This document shows, piece by piece, positions 40,711 to 50,516 of a stretch of DNA of 64,000 bases (its first letter is position 1; the number at the start of each line of letters is the position of its first letter). The translations under genes were made by a program, and so were the position numbers. The notes under the pieces were generated by a model. That model saw only the letters and a list, made by a program, of their open reading frames with translations, did no database searches and was not told the DNA's origin. The DNA comes from Diplonema japonicum (lineage: Eukaryota; Euglenozoa; Diplonemea; Diplonemida; Diplonemidae): the NCBI GenBank assembly GCA_964019335.1, contig OZ025695.1, positions 474,881-538,880 of the forward strand, given 5' to 3'.

Positions 40711-41698
40711 CTATTCAACGGTAACACCCATCATGTTCTTGAATACAGGGATGAGGAGATTCAGCAAAGCGCCACCACCACCGAGATGCACTGTTTTGAA
40801 CATAAAGCCTTTCCACAGGCCGCCAACACCGGACTGGCGCACAATCTGTAAGTTGTTATTATAGTCGATGTTTTAGCTGCCATACCTGTCCAGCCATGTC
40901 CGCAGAGACTGTGACTCCAGACCACACGTAACGCGGGCCGAAAGTGTATTGTGGGATGCCGGACTCGGGGGGGTTCAACCATTTTGCCATTTCTGCTTTC
41001 TGCACGTTGGTACGCACAACGTCACCCGGAGTGTTGATCATCGCACCGAAGGTGCCCGCAATGAAGCCACCAAGCACAGCAGAGCAACGTGTAACAGCAG
41101 GGCCCGTTGACCCTGTCATAGACTCAAGTCCCTGCCTTGTGTTGCGTGTGACATCGTCAACTGTTGCGAAGTAGATGGACGTCCAGCACGCTTGTCTGTA
41201 CTGCAGCCCAGCATACCCGCAGTACAGACCCTTCCACCCCTGCTCCTTGAAAATCCATTTCGCAACTCCCGTCGCAGAGTTCTTGAATCTGTTCTTCGAG
41301 TCAAGCTGAAGTGCGACCTTTGCAGTCTCAAAAGGGGTGCACGTCCACATCTCGGGGAGCGTGGCTAACATGGCAGCGCTACCCTTCGTGAACGGGCTAC
41401 CCTGCGAGGGATCCTTGCTCCACAGCAGACGGTGGAGGGGGGGGAATAGGAAGAATTTGCTGATTCTGCTCCATGTCCTCTGCAACAGCTCAGGCACCAC
41501 ACCCTGGCTGGCGAACCCTTTGATACCATGCGCCTGAATGAAGTTTTTAAGCAGCACAAAAGCCGAGCTTTCACCACCACCGGCGGAGGCCATTTTCAGA
41601 GCTCTCATAACGTCAGCAGGGTACATCAAGAAAGCAACAGACGCCGCTCCCGCGGTGATAGGCGGGAGGGTGTCAAACGCACTTTGCTGTCTCGCCAT
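40711..41698 (-). CDS. Mitochondrial carrier family (SLC25) protein
   Basis: Spliced product 315 residues, exons 41698-40886 and 40845-40711. Intron 40846-40885 (40 nt, GTATGG...TTACAG, phase 0) joins DMAGQ to IVRQSGVGGLWKGF. Three repeat signatures are present: YPADVMRALK, TPFETAKVAL and TPGDVVRTNV (P-x-[DE]-x-x-[KR]), so this is a complete six-helix carrier of the inner mitochondrial membrane. WKGLYCGYAGLQYRQ and AGTFGAMINTPGDVV lean towards the tricarboxylate/oxodicarboxylate branch, but the substrate is not certain. The spliced C-terminus ends VTVE. ATG 41698 follows GCACAG. Confidence 0.92.
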
Positions 41699-41789
41699 AT
41701 TGATGTTTTATTGATGACACTGTGCTGCGATTATCGCTCATGATTGATAAACAACAAAAGAAGAAAACGAGGAAAGATGTCGCAGGGCA

Positions 41790-43956
41790 CTAGTCCCTAA
41801 CCATGTCACGCACGTTGTATTGCTTGAGGACATCGTGTGTTGTCTCTGTCGATATTTTCTCCGTCCGTACTACTGCGAGGCTCAAAATGCGCTTCAGAGA
41901 AGAGATAAAACCAAGGTCATCCTTCAAAGAGTGTAGGTCGCTCATGCTATACAGATCGGGGTCATCTAGGCAGTACTTGTATGTTTCTACTTCGTCTTCT
42001 ACGGCAAGTGCTTTTCGTTCCTTCTTTGGAAGGAGGCTAACTAACTTAACCAGTGCCTCGCGTAGCCTCTGCGAAACGTCCAACGAGTCGATCTTAGAAT
42101 AGAGGTTCGTGTTCAGCTCGCTAATCCGCAGCAGAGGTGAGCTGCTCACCTTGCTCAGGTGCCAGTGTGCTGCGTTGCACACTTTTTGTGGGGTGAAATC
42201 CCATCTGTGGATAACTAACGATGGCAGCACATGTGTCTTGCCATGGTGGCATTTCTTACAAAAGTATTTTCCCGTGTAGTTGCACAATCTGCTTTTCTTC
42301 AGAAGGTTCTTCGACGACGGTAAGGTGGCCCCGCACCCGGCGCATCGCGAGCCCTGTACCGCAGTTTGACGGTCTTTTTTCACATCTCCCAGTTCTGTGG
42401 TTTCTAGTCCTTCGAAGTTGAGCCAAGGGGAGCGGAAGCTGCCCCCCAACGAGGAATTCGGGATCCCCTCGTCGTCACTGTCGGCTACGAAAAAGTCTTC
42501 ATGTATGTTGGTCAGGGCGTCGATGCCGTCGCCGAAGATAACCTGTTGTGTTGTGTTGTGTTGTGTTGTGTTGTGTTGTGTTGTGTTGTGTTGTGTTGTG
42601 TTGTGTTGTGTTGTGTTGTGTTGTGTTGTGTTGTGTTGTGTTGTGTTGTGTTGTGTTGTGTTGTGTTGTGTTGTGTTGTGTTGTGTTGTGTTGTGTTGTG
42701 TTGTGTTGTGTTGTGTTGTGTTGTGTTGTGTTGTGTTGTGTTGTGTTGTGTTGTGTTGTGTTGTGTTGTGTTGTGTTGCTGTGGTTGAGTGAACACACCT
42801 GCGCACAGCCCGACGGCGACAAGGCACAAGACCTAGCTCTCACTGAGCCTTCCCGCCCTTCGTTGAAACTTATGGTCGGTGATGTGAACCCCAGTGCCGC
42901 AGTGGACTGCTGAAAGAGGGGGGACGAAAGAGATGGTGAGGAGGACGAGAGGCTTGATATTCTTTGTGCCTTCGGTCTGCTTAGACTTTCAAGGATGTCG
43001 TCTAGGTGGCCGCTCAGCTGGGACGGTGTGGTGTCGGAAAGCGTCTTCTTGTCGATGTTCAGCTGTGCCGCAGGAACAGCCTCTGCAAGTGTCTGTTGTG
43101 TAGGCTTGTTAGTGAGTTAGCTAGATACCGAGAGCAGCTGTTTAATTGCGAGCATGTCCTCCTCCATCTGCATGCCTGAGCATACAGACGATTCCTGCTG
43201 CTTAAGGTTCATCTCTCTGTCTTTCAGGTTCATCTGTAACTTCAACACTTTCATTTCTTTTCTCTGAGCGGCATCCAAACGTGACTCTAGTTCATAAACA
43301 GGGATGGTCTGGATTGGGTCCGTTTGTGCCATCGACTCCATAGTTTCAACCTTCTTGAATTGTCCTGATGTTGCAGGCGTCGCTTTCTTTTTCTTTTCTT
43401 TTTCTTTCACGATCTCCACTGATGACTGGTCAATGGACGCGAGGGAGCTCATGAGCGGTGACGGGAGGTCCCTTGGTGTGTCGAAGAGCCGGGCATCTTT
43501 TGGCCCCAGCCTAAAGGTTAGTCCTGCCAGCCTCGACATGGCCTTGAGCAAGATTCTGTGGTTGTCGGTGCTGGACAACAATGCGTCGCTCTTATAATAC
43601 GCCTGTAACACGTCTGTCATGGGCAGCATTCTGGTGAAGAACTCTTCCAGTGAGTGCAATTCCTTGACAGCACTCACCAACCAAACTCTGGAGCTTCCTT
43701 TGGAGTTCCCCAGGTTGCCCCCTATCCCTGGCGGCAGTCCATCGCCTTCTTCCACAAACACCTCAAGCACGTGATTGAAACAATCCCACCAGTGGCTGCC
43801 TTCATACACACCATCCGAGAGTACATCTTCCAAGCCCTGCAGCACCTTTGGCAGGATATAGTGCACGCCTGTCACTGCAGCTTCATCAGCTGAGAGTCTC
43901 AGCCTGTCTCTCACAAGGTCTTGCGCCGCCGTTGCTAACGCATCCAACGCTGTCAT
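41790..43956 (-). CDS. RUN domain and Rubicon-homology domain protein (RUBCN/PLEKHM1-like)
   Basis: Spliced product 624 residues: exons 43956-43129, 43092-42799 and 42542-41790 (1,875 nt). Residues ~15-170 are a RUN domain (LEDVLSDGVYEGSHWWDCFN...LPMTDVLQAYYKSDALLSS). A coiled coil and a Ser-rich linker follow. The C-terminal ~220 residues are the Cys-rich Rubicon-homology (RH) domain: CAGCG, CNYTGKYFCKKCHHGKTH, VIHRWDFTPQKVCNAA, then the helical tail with LRISELNTNLYSKI. In animals this pairing binds small GTPases (the RH domain binds Rab7) and controls endosome-lysosome fusion and autophagy. Introns: 43093-43128 (36 nt) and 42543-42798 (256 nt, almost wholly a microsatellite). Each domain lies in a different exon, so gene finders would split it. 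ATG 43956 follows ATGCAG. Confidence 0.9.
42543..42798 (-). repeat. (CACAA)n microsatellite filling an intron
   Basis: About 47 perfect TTGTG units on plus (roughly 42544-42778), that is CACAA on the coding strand, bounded by GTGTGT donor and CAACAG acceptor. The total of 256 nt is not a multiple of three, so it must be spliced for the RUN and RH parts to share a frame. Every frame of the repeat is stop-free, giving long false ORFs. Confidence 0.9.
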
Positions 43957-44042
43957 GTTGCCTGCATAGGGTTATGATACATGGTACATGGTGCTGGTTT
44001 GAATAGAACTGTACAAGCTACAATACCTCGAGTGATAGTCAC

Positions 44043-46194
44043 TCAAGCATAGGGGTTCAATAAATAATCGTCAGTGCCTGTGGCGCTCATTCGTGTCATT
44101 TGGACCTCTCTTGCCCCTCGGTGCATCCCTGCGGGCTCCCATCGTGGAGTAATGCAGTTACACGACTTCTTTGGCAAAGTTGCAGGACCCAATGTGAAGT
44201 CTCGTTGGTGACATGATGCGCACTCCCAAAACTTCTTTGAGATGTTTTCGTGCCATTTCATAGAATGGCCTGCTTTGCAGCATGGGTTCTCCTTCTTCAA
44301 GTAGTAAATACAGCACGACATGCACTTGTAGGCGTTGGTTTTTGTCTCTTTGACGGCTGACATCTCGTCAATGATCTGGTCCTTCCTGTCGAGCGCACCA
44401 AGAAGGTCGCTTGTCCTTTCGAATTTCTCGATGTCAGCTGTCTTTGTCAAGTGCTCCGGCAGGTCTGGACGTGTCGACGCTCCAGCAAACTGTTGTTGGA
44501 ACTTCGATGCGGGTGCTTGGCTGCTTACTTGCTTAGTTGCCTCCTGACTTGGGGTATGCGCCATAGGTGCGGGTGTTGTGAGGGCCTTCCTTTTTGCTTC
44601 AAGCACCTCCATTGGCTGCAGCATCGTGTTCACATCTCTATAACTGCTCGCCGCGATCAGCCTGCGCTTTGCATCTCTTTCCTGCATTTCCTTCCTTCTC
44701 TCATACATCAGTGCATCGTGCTCCTCCTTTTCCCTCAACTTTGCTTCCATAGCCTGCTGTTGTGACAGCTTTGGTATTGGTGTTTTCGCTGGCTTCGGTA
44801 TTTTTTGGAGCTTTGGAGCTTCTGCTTTCTTCTTAGCGGCTTCTATTGCCGCCACAGAGTGCTGTCTGTTGGCGTCAATCTGAGCCTTGTTTGGCTGCGG
44901 GGGTTTCACGGACGGACGTGCCCTCTTTGCTTCCCTCTCACCTGTCGTATTTGCACCGCTCTGTTGTGTCTGGTTTGGTTACTTGGAACATACCTTCAGC
45001 CATTCATTATACAGGTGTTCAAACGCTCTTAGTTCTTCGATAGGCGCGAGGCATCCGGGAAACTTGGGTGGGTTCTGTGTTTACGTATAATAAGCATAAG
45101 CTATATACCTTACTAGGAGGGGCGTCTGTCCTGCTCCGTTTTAGGTTGGCTCCGTTTAAGGTCCTCTCGGGCAGCATTCGCGATCTTGTAGCTACCCCTG
45201 GGGATGCACCTAGCTGTGCCAGCAAAAGCTTGTCATGCTGTGAAGGCTGTGCTTTAGGAGGTGGCGACTGGGACGGTTGGGATTGAGAGAGCTGCTGGGG
45301 CGGGACTCGTCTCGCGGGTGTCAAGGCCGTACTACGGGCCACTTCTCTCATGTTTGGGTGATGGTTAGGCAGCAGGTTCAAATTTGTGGTGGTTGTAGAA
45401 GAGAGGCTCTTTGTTGATTGCGCAACGTTTCTGTTTGCTACCATCTTAGCTTGAGACAAGTGGTAAGTGCAGTAACCTGAGCCTTTGGTTGTGTTCACAG
45501 GTGCGTCACACGTCCCACCTGCCTTCTTGGTGCCTTTACAAAACCCGAGATCCAGTGACCTTCCTAGCACTCTGAGGTAAGAAGACTGGGAACAAGTGAT
45601 GGCTATGTTGATGCTGCCGTTCGTGTTGTTAGGAGGCAGAACGTTGGGCCTCACAACGGCTATTGCCTGCCCCACATCAACCTTCCATAATGCTTCGTAT
45701 GCGGAATCAAAGGCCATGAGCAGCACAGACCCGCCGTCAAGGTCATGCAGTCGGAACTTCATGAACTTGTTTCCGTTTTTGCTGCGCTCTGTTCCCGACT
45801 TCATGACGATGACCCCGATCACTATGAAGTTATTATTCTTTTTGGCTGACTCTATATTCTTGGCTAGTGAGGGGATGCTCTCGAAACCGAAGTCCTCACA
45901 TAGCATATCCAGGCCCACTGCCCGCCCCTTCAGCTTGAGGCCTGTGTTCTTTTCTACATAGACCTCAGAGTCATTGGTCACAGACGCAATTTTCTTCTTC
46001 GGCAAGAACATGTCAGGTACCGATTCATTCATCACCTGCGGTAACGGCTCATCTTCGTTGGCCTTCTGGCTGTCGTTTAGCCCCTTTTGCGGCAAGTGTC
46101 CCCTGAGTGCCTCTGGGATGTGGCTCAAGTCATCCTCCTCTTCCTCGTCGCTGCTCAGGTCAGCGATCTTCAACAATAACGACGGGTCGCTCAT
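44043..46194 (-). CDS. MCM10: MCM10 replication initiation factor
   Basis: Spliced product 694 residues: exons 46194-45109, 45074-44994 and 44960-44043 (2,085 nt). Introns 45075-45108 (34 nt) and 44961-44993 (33 nt) are both phase 0 and isolate a 27-codon middle exon. The protein has an acidic N-terminus, an OB fold (~110-205, FIVIGVIVMKSGTERSKNGN) and the adjacent MCM10 zinc finger (CKGTKKAGGTCDAPVN...CTYH). Linkers follow, and the C-terminal zinc ribbons (CMSCCIYYLKKENPCCKAGH...WECASCHQRDF) are present. MCM10 binds DNA, polymerase alpha and the CMG helicase during origin firing. ATG 46194 follows CCACAG. Having both the internal and C-terminal zinc modules is a feature of metazoan-type MCM10. 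Confidence 0.94.
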
Positions 46195-46255
46195 GATACC
46201 TGTGGTGGTGGTGGTGCGTGACAGCCATGCAAAAACGGTTGCAGGTGCATCTATG

Positions 46256-47032
46256 CTATTGAAGGCGTGACTTCTTTTTTATTTTTGGCTTTGCTGTCAC
46301 GGTTTTTTTCAGAAGCTTTTTGGGATTTCTACATCCGCAACCACAGAGGTAGTGCGGGGTCTTTTCGGGTGCTGCCTCACGTTCTGCGAGAGAGCTGTTG
46401 AGTGTTGTCAGGCTTCGCCGCTTGCCCCAAGCGATGATCGAAATACGCATGTCTTTGGTGGACGCCTTAGGGACGCCGTGCTGGAAGAGGCGGTTGGCCA
46501 CGCTGGTGAAGGCAAAGACGTCACCGCTCTGCTGCGGGAAAAAAAACTTTGCGCCTGAGTCCACGTGCAAAAATTCTAGTGCCCTTTCGGCTCCTAAGGA
46601 TAGTCCCATCGTGAAATCCTCTTTGTAACCGGCGCCCTTGTGAAAGGCATGAGAGTCGTGATGGAACGGCTTCCAGTCAGAACCATCTCTATAAATATTC
46701 AGTCTTGTGGCAAAGGCATCGCAGCTGAAGTGGTTTTCCATCTTCCGCAGAAGCTTCTGGAAAGTCTTTGAGAAGGTTGGGTCCTCGTGCTTCAGATGTT
46801 TGCTCCATGCAATCAATCCATCGTCGCCTGCATGCGTAATAAGTTCTTCTTTCAGACACTCGTACAGTTCAGTGGCATCTTGCGGATCGATGAAAGCAGG
46901 GAGATAAATAGCGCTGCCCTCTATGGCGTCTTTAAAACTGTTGATCAGCATAGGGTTGGTCCTGGCTCGCTCGGATCTCAGGACTTCCGCGGCATGAGGC
47001 CCTATTTGATTTACAGGATTCTCAGTCTCCAT
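46256..47032 (-). CDS. AlkB-like 2-oxoglutarate/Fe(II) dioxygenase
   Basis: 258 residues. The double-stranded beta-helix core has RLNIYRDGSDWKPFHHDSHA, with the Fe-binding HxD (HHD), distal His in RLFQHGVPK, and Arg in MRISIIAWG for 2-oxoglutarate. FPQQSGDVFAF matches the AlkB-type turn before the distal His. It should oxidise a methyl group on nucleic acid or protein; the substrate is not clear. An unusual C-terminal addition is a Cys cluster CGCGC followed by a Lys-rich tail (KPKIKKKSRLQ), suggesting metal and nucleic-acid binding. ATG 47032 follows ATCACAG and lies only ~40 nt from the stop of the SURP gene. Confidence 0.88.
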   Translation of the reverse strand: METENPVNQIGPHAAEVLRSERARTNPMLINSFKDAIEGSAIYLPAFIDPQDATELYECLKEELITHAGDDGLIAWSKHLKHEDPTFSKTFQKLLRKMENHFSCDAFATRLNIYRDGSDWKPFHHDSHAFHKGAGYKEDFTMGLSLGAERALEFLHVDSGAKFFFPQQSGDVFAFTSVANRLFQHGVPKASTKDMRISIIAWGKRRSLTTLNSSLAEREAAPEKTPHYLCGCGCRNPKKLLKKTVTAKPKIKKKSRLQ

Positions 47033-47073
47033 ATCACCTGTGATGCGAGATTAATAGTGGTAAACACCTTGCC

Positions 47074-47919
47074 TCAATAAGACACAGGCAGCTCAGCGTC
47101 ACTTGCTTGGCACTGCTGCAACATCCTTTTGTAGATTTGGTGATCACGGTGCGCAGAGTTCAGGAATTCGAATCTTCCCTCTTTTTCGCGTAGTTTGTCC
47201 TCGAAATCATTCCCCTTCTTGGCAACAAGACTGGCAACCTTCTCGATAATCAGATACTCAGGTGGCTGTTCCTCTGGCTCTATTTCTTCCTCTTCGTAGT
47301 CTGGGAGGAGGCCTGGTAGTGCTTGCGGACGCCGTTCGGGGGACAGAGTGGGCGGGTCAAGACGGGGCGCATCCTTCTCTTGCTGAGGGCAGAAATTCTT
47401 TATTTCCAGGTATGTAAGATGTAGTGGGTGGGTAGGATCTAAGAAGGGGTAGCGCTCCACCAACTCCTCCTGCCAGCGAACAAGAAGTCTTTCGATAGCG
47501 TCTCTGCCATGTCCAGCCACGTAAGCACTCTGCACTCTAGCAACATGGACCATGTGGGCCACAGTCTTGGGCGTCACATTCTTTTTCAACATAACCCCTA
47601 AACGTGTTTTGTAATAAGCACCTGCAGCTGCTATTGCGGACTGCTTTATTATCTGCCACTCTTCTCCATCCGGGGGTGCCACTTGCATTTCTATCGTTGC
47701 TTTGTATGTTTGCAGCTCTTGAGGAACTACAACCTCTGAACCATCCCTTTTGCGCTTTCTGCACAGTCCCGCAAGTGCGCCTTCTTCTAGATGCACCCTT
47801 ATGTCACAAGCATCGACCGTCACTTCATTGATCACCTTCATGTGCTCCTCTGCCTCTAAACGTGTTGCTTCCTTGTCATTTCGATGAATCTCCTTCTTAA
47901 CCCCATAAACGCTGAGCAT
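47074..47919 (-). CDS. SURP/SWAP-domain protein, probable splicing factor
   Basis: 281 residues. The C-terminal ~50 residues (YLIIEKVASLVAKKGNDFED...FEFLNSAHRDHQIYKRML) form a SURP module with the conserved G-x-x-F-E and FLN positions. The central part is helical with a conserved-looking block ERYPFLDPTHPLHLTYLE, then a Pro/Glu-rich acidic linker. SURP domains occur in SF3A1, SUGP and CHERP-type splicing factors; which one this is cannot be told. The start ATG 47919 lies 2 nt after GCTGCAG. It precedes the AlkB-like gene in transcription order. Confidence 0.78.
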   Translation of the reverse strand: MLSVYGVKKEIHRNDKEATRLEAEEHMKVINEVTVDACDIRVHLEEGALAGLCRKRKRDGSEVVVPQELQTYKATIEMQVAPPDGEEWQIIKQSAIAAAGAYYKTRLGVMLKKNVTPKTVAHMVHVARVQSAYVAGHGRDAIERLLVRWQEELVERYPFLDPTHPLHLTYLEIKNFCPQQEKDAPRLDPPTLSPERRPQALPGLLPDYEEEEIEPEEQPPEYLIIEKVASLVAKKGNDFEDKLREKEGRFEFLNSAHRDHQIYKRMLQQCQASDAELPVSY

Positions 47920-48220
47920 AGCTGCAGCCTCTTTTCATTGTCTAGAGAGGTGAAAAATGAAGAAAAGCAAATAAATGTGTCAAATAAAGCTAAAAGAGGT
48001 AGCCATTCCATACTGCTAAGATCTTATGCGTATTTTTAACAGTAGATCTAAAACGTTGTGGTAACTCGTTTAAAAAGACGGAAAGGAAGAAGGGGAGAAG
48101 AAGAATGGAGAAAAAAAAAAGAATTATACGTTCGCTGTATTGAAACGCAGCTTCTGCGTCGCAAGTGTGACCGATGTTTGCAGCTAACAAGCACAAACAT
48201 TTTTTTCACCACTTGTGGGG
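47920..48220. other. Intergenic
   Basis: About 300 nt, A/G-rich with an A run near 48110. No gene seen. Confidence 0.6.
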
Positions 48221-49126
48221 CTAGTATTTTACGGCAATGTCAGTAAGGGGGAGGCCAGCTTTGTTCGTGATGCACGTGCTGGCACGAGTAGCAGGATTGT
48301 AGGACTGCAAGTAGGAGCCTGTGTCGTTCACAGACCCGTACCACAATTCACCTTGTGCAACGTTGGAAGTGAAAGCTAGGACTTGGTTGTGCGAGAAGTC
48401 CACAGGAGTGGAGCAGGAGCCTGTAGAGGTGTCGATCTTTGTGATGGAGTTCTTCACAGTGCCATTGACTATGCTGATCTCGGTGGCCCACAGATCGTGG
48501 TTTTTATCGAAGAACAAAAAGTCGATGTGAGCGCACTCATTTTTCAAAGTGACAGACTTTTGCATGTTCCCAGTAGGAGCAAGGTACTGCAGTTGTTTGG
48601 CGATTGGGTTGAAGTTGATAAAGCTGTGCCCTGCGGCGGGGTCGACAACGGCTCTGCCTGGGACAACTGAGGACGGCAGAGTGGCCTCAGTGACATCAGT
48701 TGCAGAATATCTTGTCATCCTGCTGACGTTCTGCATATTCTGAGGAACGTCTGTGATGATGAGCTCACCGTTGTACTGGTCAAAGGTGAGGGTTATGATT
48801 CCAGCACTGTAGAGGTCGATGGGTGCCTGCAGGGAACCCGACGTCACGTTGATCGAGTACACCAGATTGGACCCGAACCCCGTCGCCCAGTAGAACAGAC
48901 CGTTGGCCTCATCAAAGGCGTTGACCCCGTCCCACTTTGCGCTGGAGCCCACATACACAAAGTTCTCTGAGATCTGAGACCATTCGCCGGTTGTTGGATT
49001 CACCTTGAAGCCTTCTGAGATGGTTCTCTTCTTCATAGGGCCAAAACCCACGCTCACTGCGTAGATATCAGGCAGTGCACCCTGCACAGCAGCCAAGGCT
49101 GTGATTGCAAGCAGTTGTCTGAGCAT
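48221..49126 (-). CDS. Secreted beta-propeller-like protein
   Basis: 301 residues. MLRQLLAITALAAVQG is a clean signal peptide. The rest is beta-rich with repeated blocks of ~45 residues of the type GxLYWATGFGSNLVYSIN, GELIITD and HDLWATE, reminiscent of NHL/SMP30-like or YVTN propellers. Several N-x-S/T sites support passage through the secretory pathway. No transmembrane segment or lipid anchor motif is seen, so export or a vacuolar lumen is likely. No enzyme residues are recognised. It begins after a low-complexity gap, with CAAAACAG upstream of ATG 49126. Confidence 0.65.
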   Translation of the reverse strand: MLRQLLAITALAAVQGALPDIYAVSVGFGPMKKRTISEGFKVNPTTGEWSQISENFVYVGSSAKWDGVNAFDEANGLFYWATGFGSNLVYSINVTSGSLQAPIDLYSAGIITLTFDQYNGELIITDVPQNMQNVSRMTRYSATDVTEATLPSSVVPGRAVVDPAAGHSFINFNPIAKQLQYLAPTGNMQKSVTLKNECAHIDFLFFDKNHDLWATEISIVNGTVKNSITKIDTSTGSCSTPVDFSHNQVLAFTSNVAQGELWYGSVNDTGSYLQSYNPATRASTCITNKAGLPLTDIAVKY

Positions 49127-49925
49127 GGATCCCTCCTTTTTCTTTTTTTCTGTTTTGCAGTAATGTTAACTACGAATAGAAAAAAGAATTCTTTATTCAC
49201 CATATGTGTCTTTGGTGTTCGAACAAGTAAGAAAGGTTTTAAAAAGCTGCAAAAAGCTATTCCATTAAAGGACGAAGCGCTATCAAACGCGTGATCAAAA
49301 AAAAAATAATTTTATGCAAAGGCATTTTAAGTGCCCTTGCACAGAATAACGTAGTTCCGAAAAAACACCCTCAAAATCAGTTTTTGGTGGCACGAAAGCT
49401 CATATGAGCAGTACTGATACAGACGAGTTCGGGAGTGCCCAAGGGGACATATCACTCTACTTCTCACTCATGATGATACCTCATCAAGCACCAGTAGTGA
49501 CGAGTAGAGTGATATTATGTCCTGGGAGAGCGAAATTACGCAGGTTACGTAAGAAGTGGCAGGCGCAGGGGGGCTGAAATCACCGTATTCCCACATGAGC
49601 GCATCAAGGATTTTTAAGCTTTTCATCTACATGGCATTTGTGAAATCTCTTTGCACCGTTTGCCACAACCCCGAGTTTGGCTTCACTGGCTGCTTGAGGA
49701 TGTTTTAATTTAGAAAAATAAAAAAGTCGAGAGTGACCCATTTTTGCTAAAATTCAACCATTCGATGTTTAAGGGAAAATCCCACTTGAGACACATCCCT
49801 ACTAGATAAATATTTGTAATAAAAGAACAATTAGACAACTGGGTGAAACCCAGACGCACAGCTAGAAACAAGAGGGTTTGCAGGAGCTCCCTGAATAGAA
49901 AGCACAAGAATTACAGATGTCATCA
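49127..49925. other. Gene-free spacer of normal complexity
   Basis: About 800 nt between the secreted protein gene and the FlaR-like gene. Unlike other gaps it is not homopolymer-rich. Apart from the hairpin at 49445-49522 I see nothing coding or tRNA-like. Confidence 0.55.
49445..49522. other. 78-nt imperfect hairpin
   Basis: The left arm begins GGACATATCACTCTACT and the right arm ends AGAGTGATATTATGTCC; they pair with a 3-nt bulge. Inner pairing extends through TTCTCACT/AGTGACGA with mismatches, and the loop holds a second perfect stem, TGATGA-TACC-TCATCA. It could be a structured RNA or a small inverted-repeat element. Confidence 0.6.
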
Positions 49926-50516
49926 CTAGTTCCAACCAATGTTGCGGAGAAAGTAGTCGAGCCACGTCTGTACAGTGGGCACGCCCACCTGGTTGCCATC
50001 TTGCGATATGCCTTGCTCCGTAAGGAACTGGCGTAGCTCATACGGAGTCCCGAAATGACGTGTTTTGTGCTCATGAGGCTTGACGCATTGGAGCCGCTCC
50101 ACATGCTTCGCCCCCCTGCCATTGTAGAGCAGCCACTTCGCAAACTCCCAATCAAATTTCTCAATGCATCCCGCACTCATATCTGGTCTTGTGACGCCGC
50201 GGTACTGCACGCTTCGCATGAAGGCACGGTAAAAGCACAAGAACCTGTTGTAGTTGAGGTACACAATCATGTCGGCCTGCTCTAATCTCTCATTCAAAAG
50301 GAACTTGTGGTAATTGCCTTCGATTACCCATTCCCCACTTTGCTTTTCTAGAAAGTCGGCAATGATTTGACATGCTTCATCTGTGCCGCGTCCCTCCCAG
50401 TCTTCCATGAAGTAAACAGAGTCAAGATGGAGGCATGGGATATTATAGTGACTCGCCAGCTGCCTCCCCAACGTCGATTTTCCACATCCGGAGTGGCCAA
50501 GTATTTGGATTTTCAT
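49926..50516 (-). CDS. FlaR/topology-modulation-like P-loop kinase of bacterial type
   Basis: 196 residues, the length of bacterial members. The Walker A loop is GHSGCGKST at residues 7-15. LHLDSVYFMEDWEGR, WVIEGNYHKFL, ADMIVYLNYNRF and the Arg-rich lid SVQYRGVTRPDMSAGC are typical of the FlaR ('DNA topology modulation') group of adenylate-kinase-like proteins, common in Firmicutes and other bacteria. The true substrate is not established; a nucleotide or small-molecule phosphoryl transfer is expected. A CTACAG lies 13 nt upstream of ATG 50516, so the gene sits in the host expression format and is unlikely to be contamination. Horizontal transfer from bacteria is inferred. Confidence 0.88.
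   Translation of the reverse strand: MKIQILGHSGCGKSTLGRQLASHYNIPCLHLDSVYFMEDWEGRGTDEACQIIADFLEKQSGEWVIEGNYHKFLLNERLEQADMIVYLNYNRFLCFYRAFMRSVQYRGVTRPDMSAGCIEKFDWEFAKWLLYNGRGAKHVERLQCVKPHEHKTRHFGTPYELRQFLTEQGISQDGNQVGVPTVQTWLDYFLRNIGWN

Noticed and set aside
42499-42843. Long frames of repeated TQHN or VLCC residues on both strands
   Set aside because: They are translations of the TTGTG/CACAA microsatellite, which is stop-free in all frames and lies in an intron.
44043-44909. A separate zinc-ribbon protein gene
   Set aside because: Its C-terminal zinc ribbons complete MCM10 after two phase-0 introns, and the total CDS is divisible by three.
49926-50516. Bacterial contamination as the source of the FlaR-like gene
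   Set aside because: It lies within continuous host-like sequence with an acceptor-like site before the ATG and no bacterial neighbours; not fully excluded without read data.
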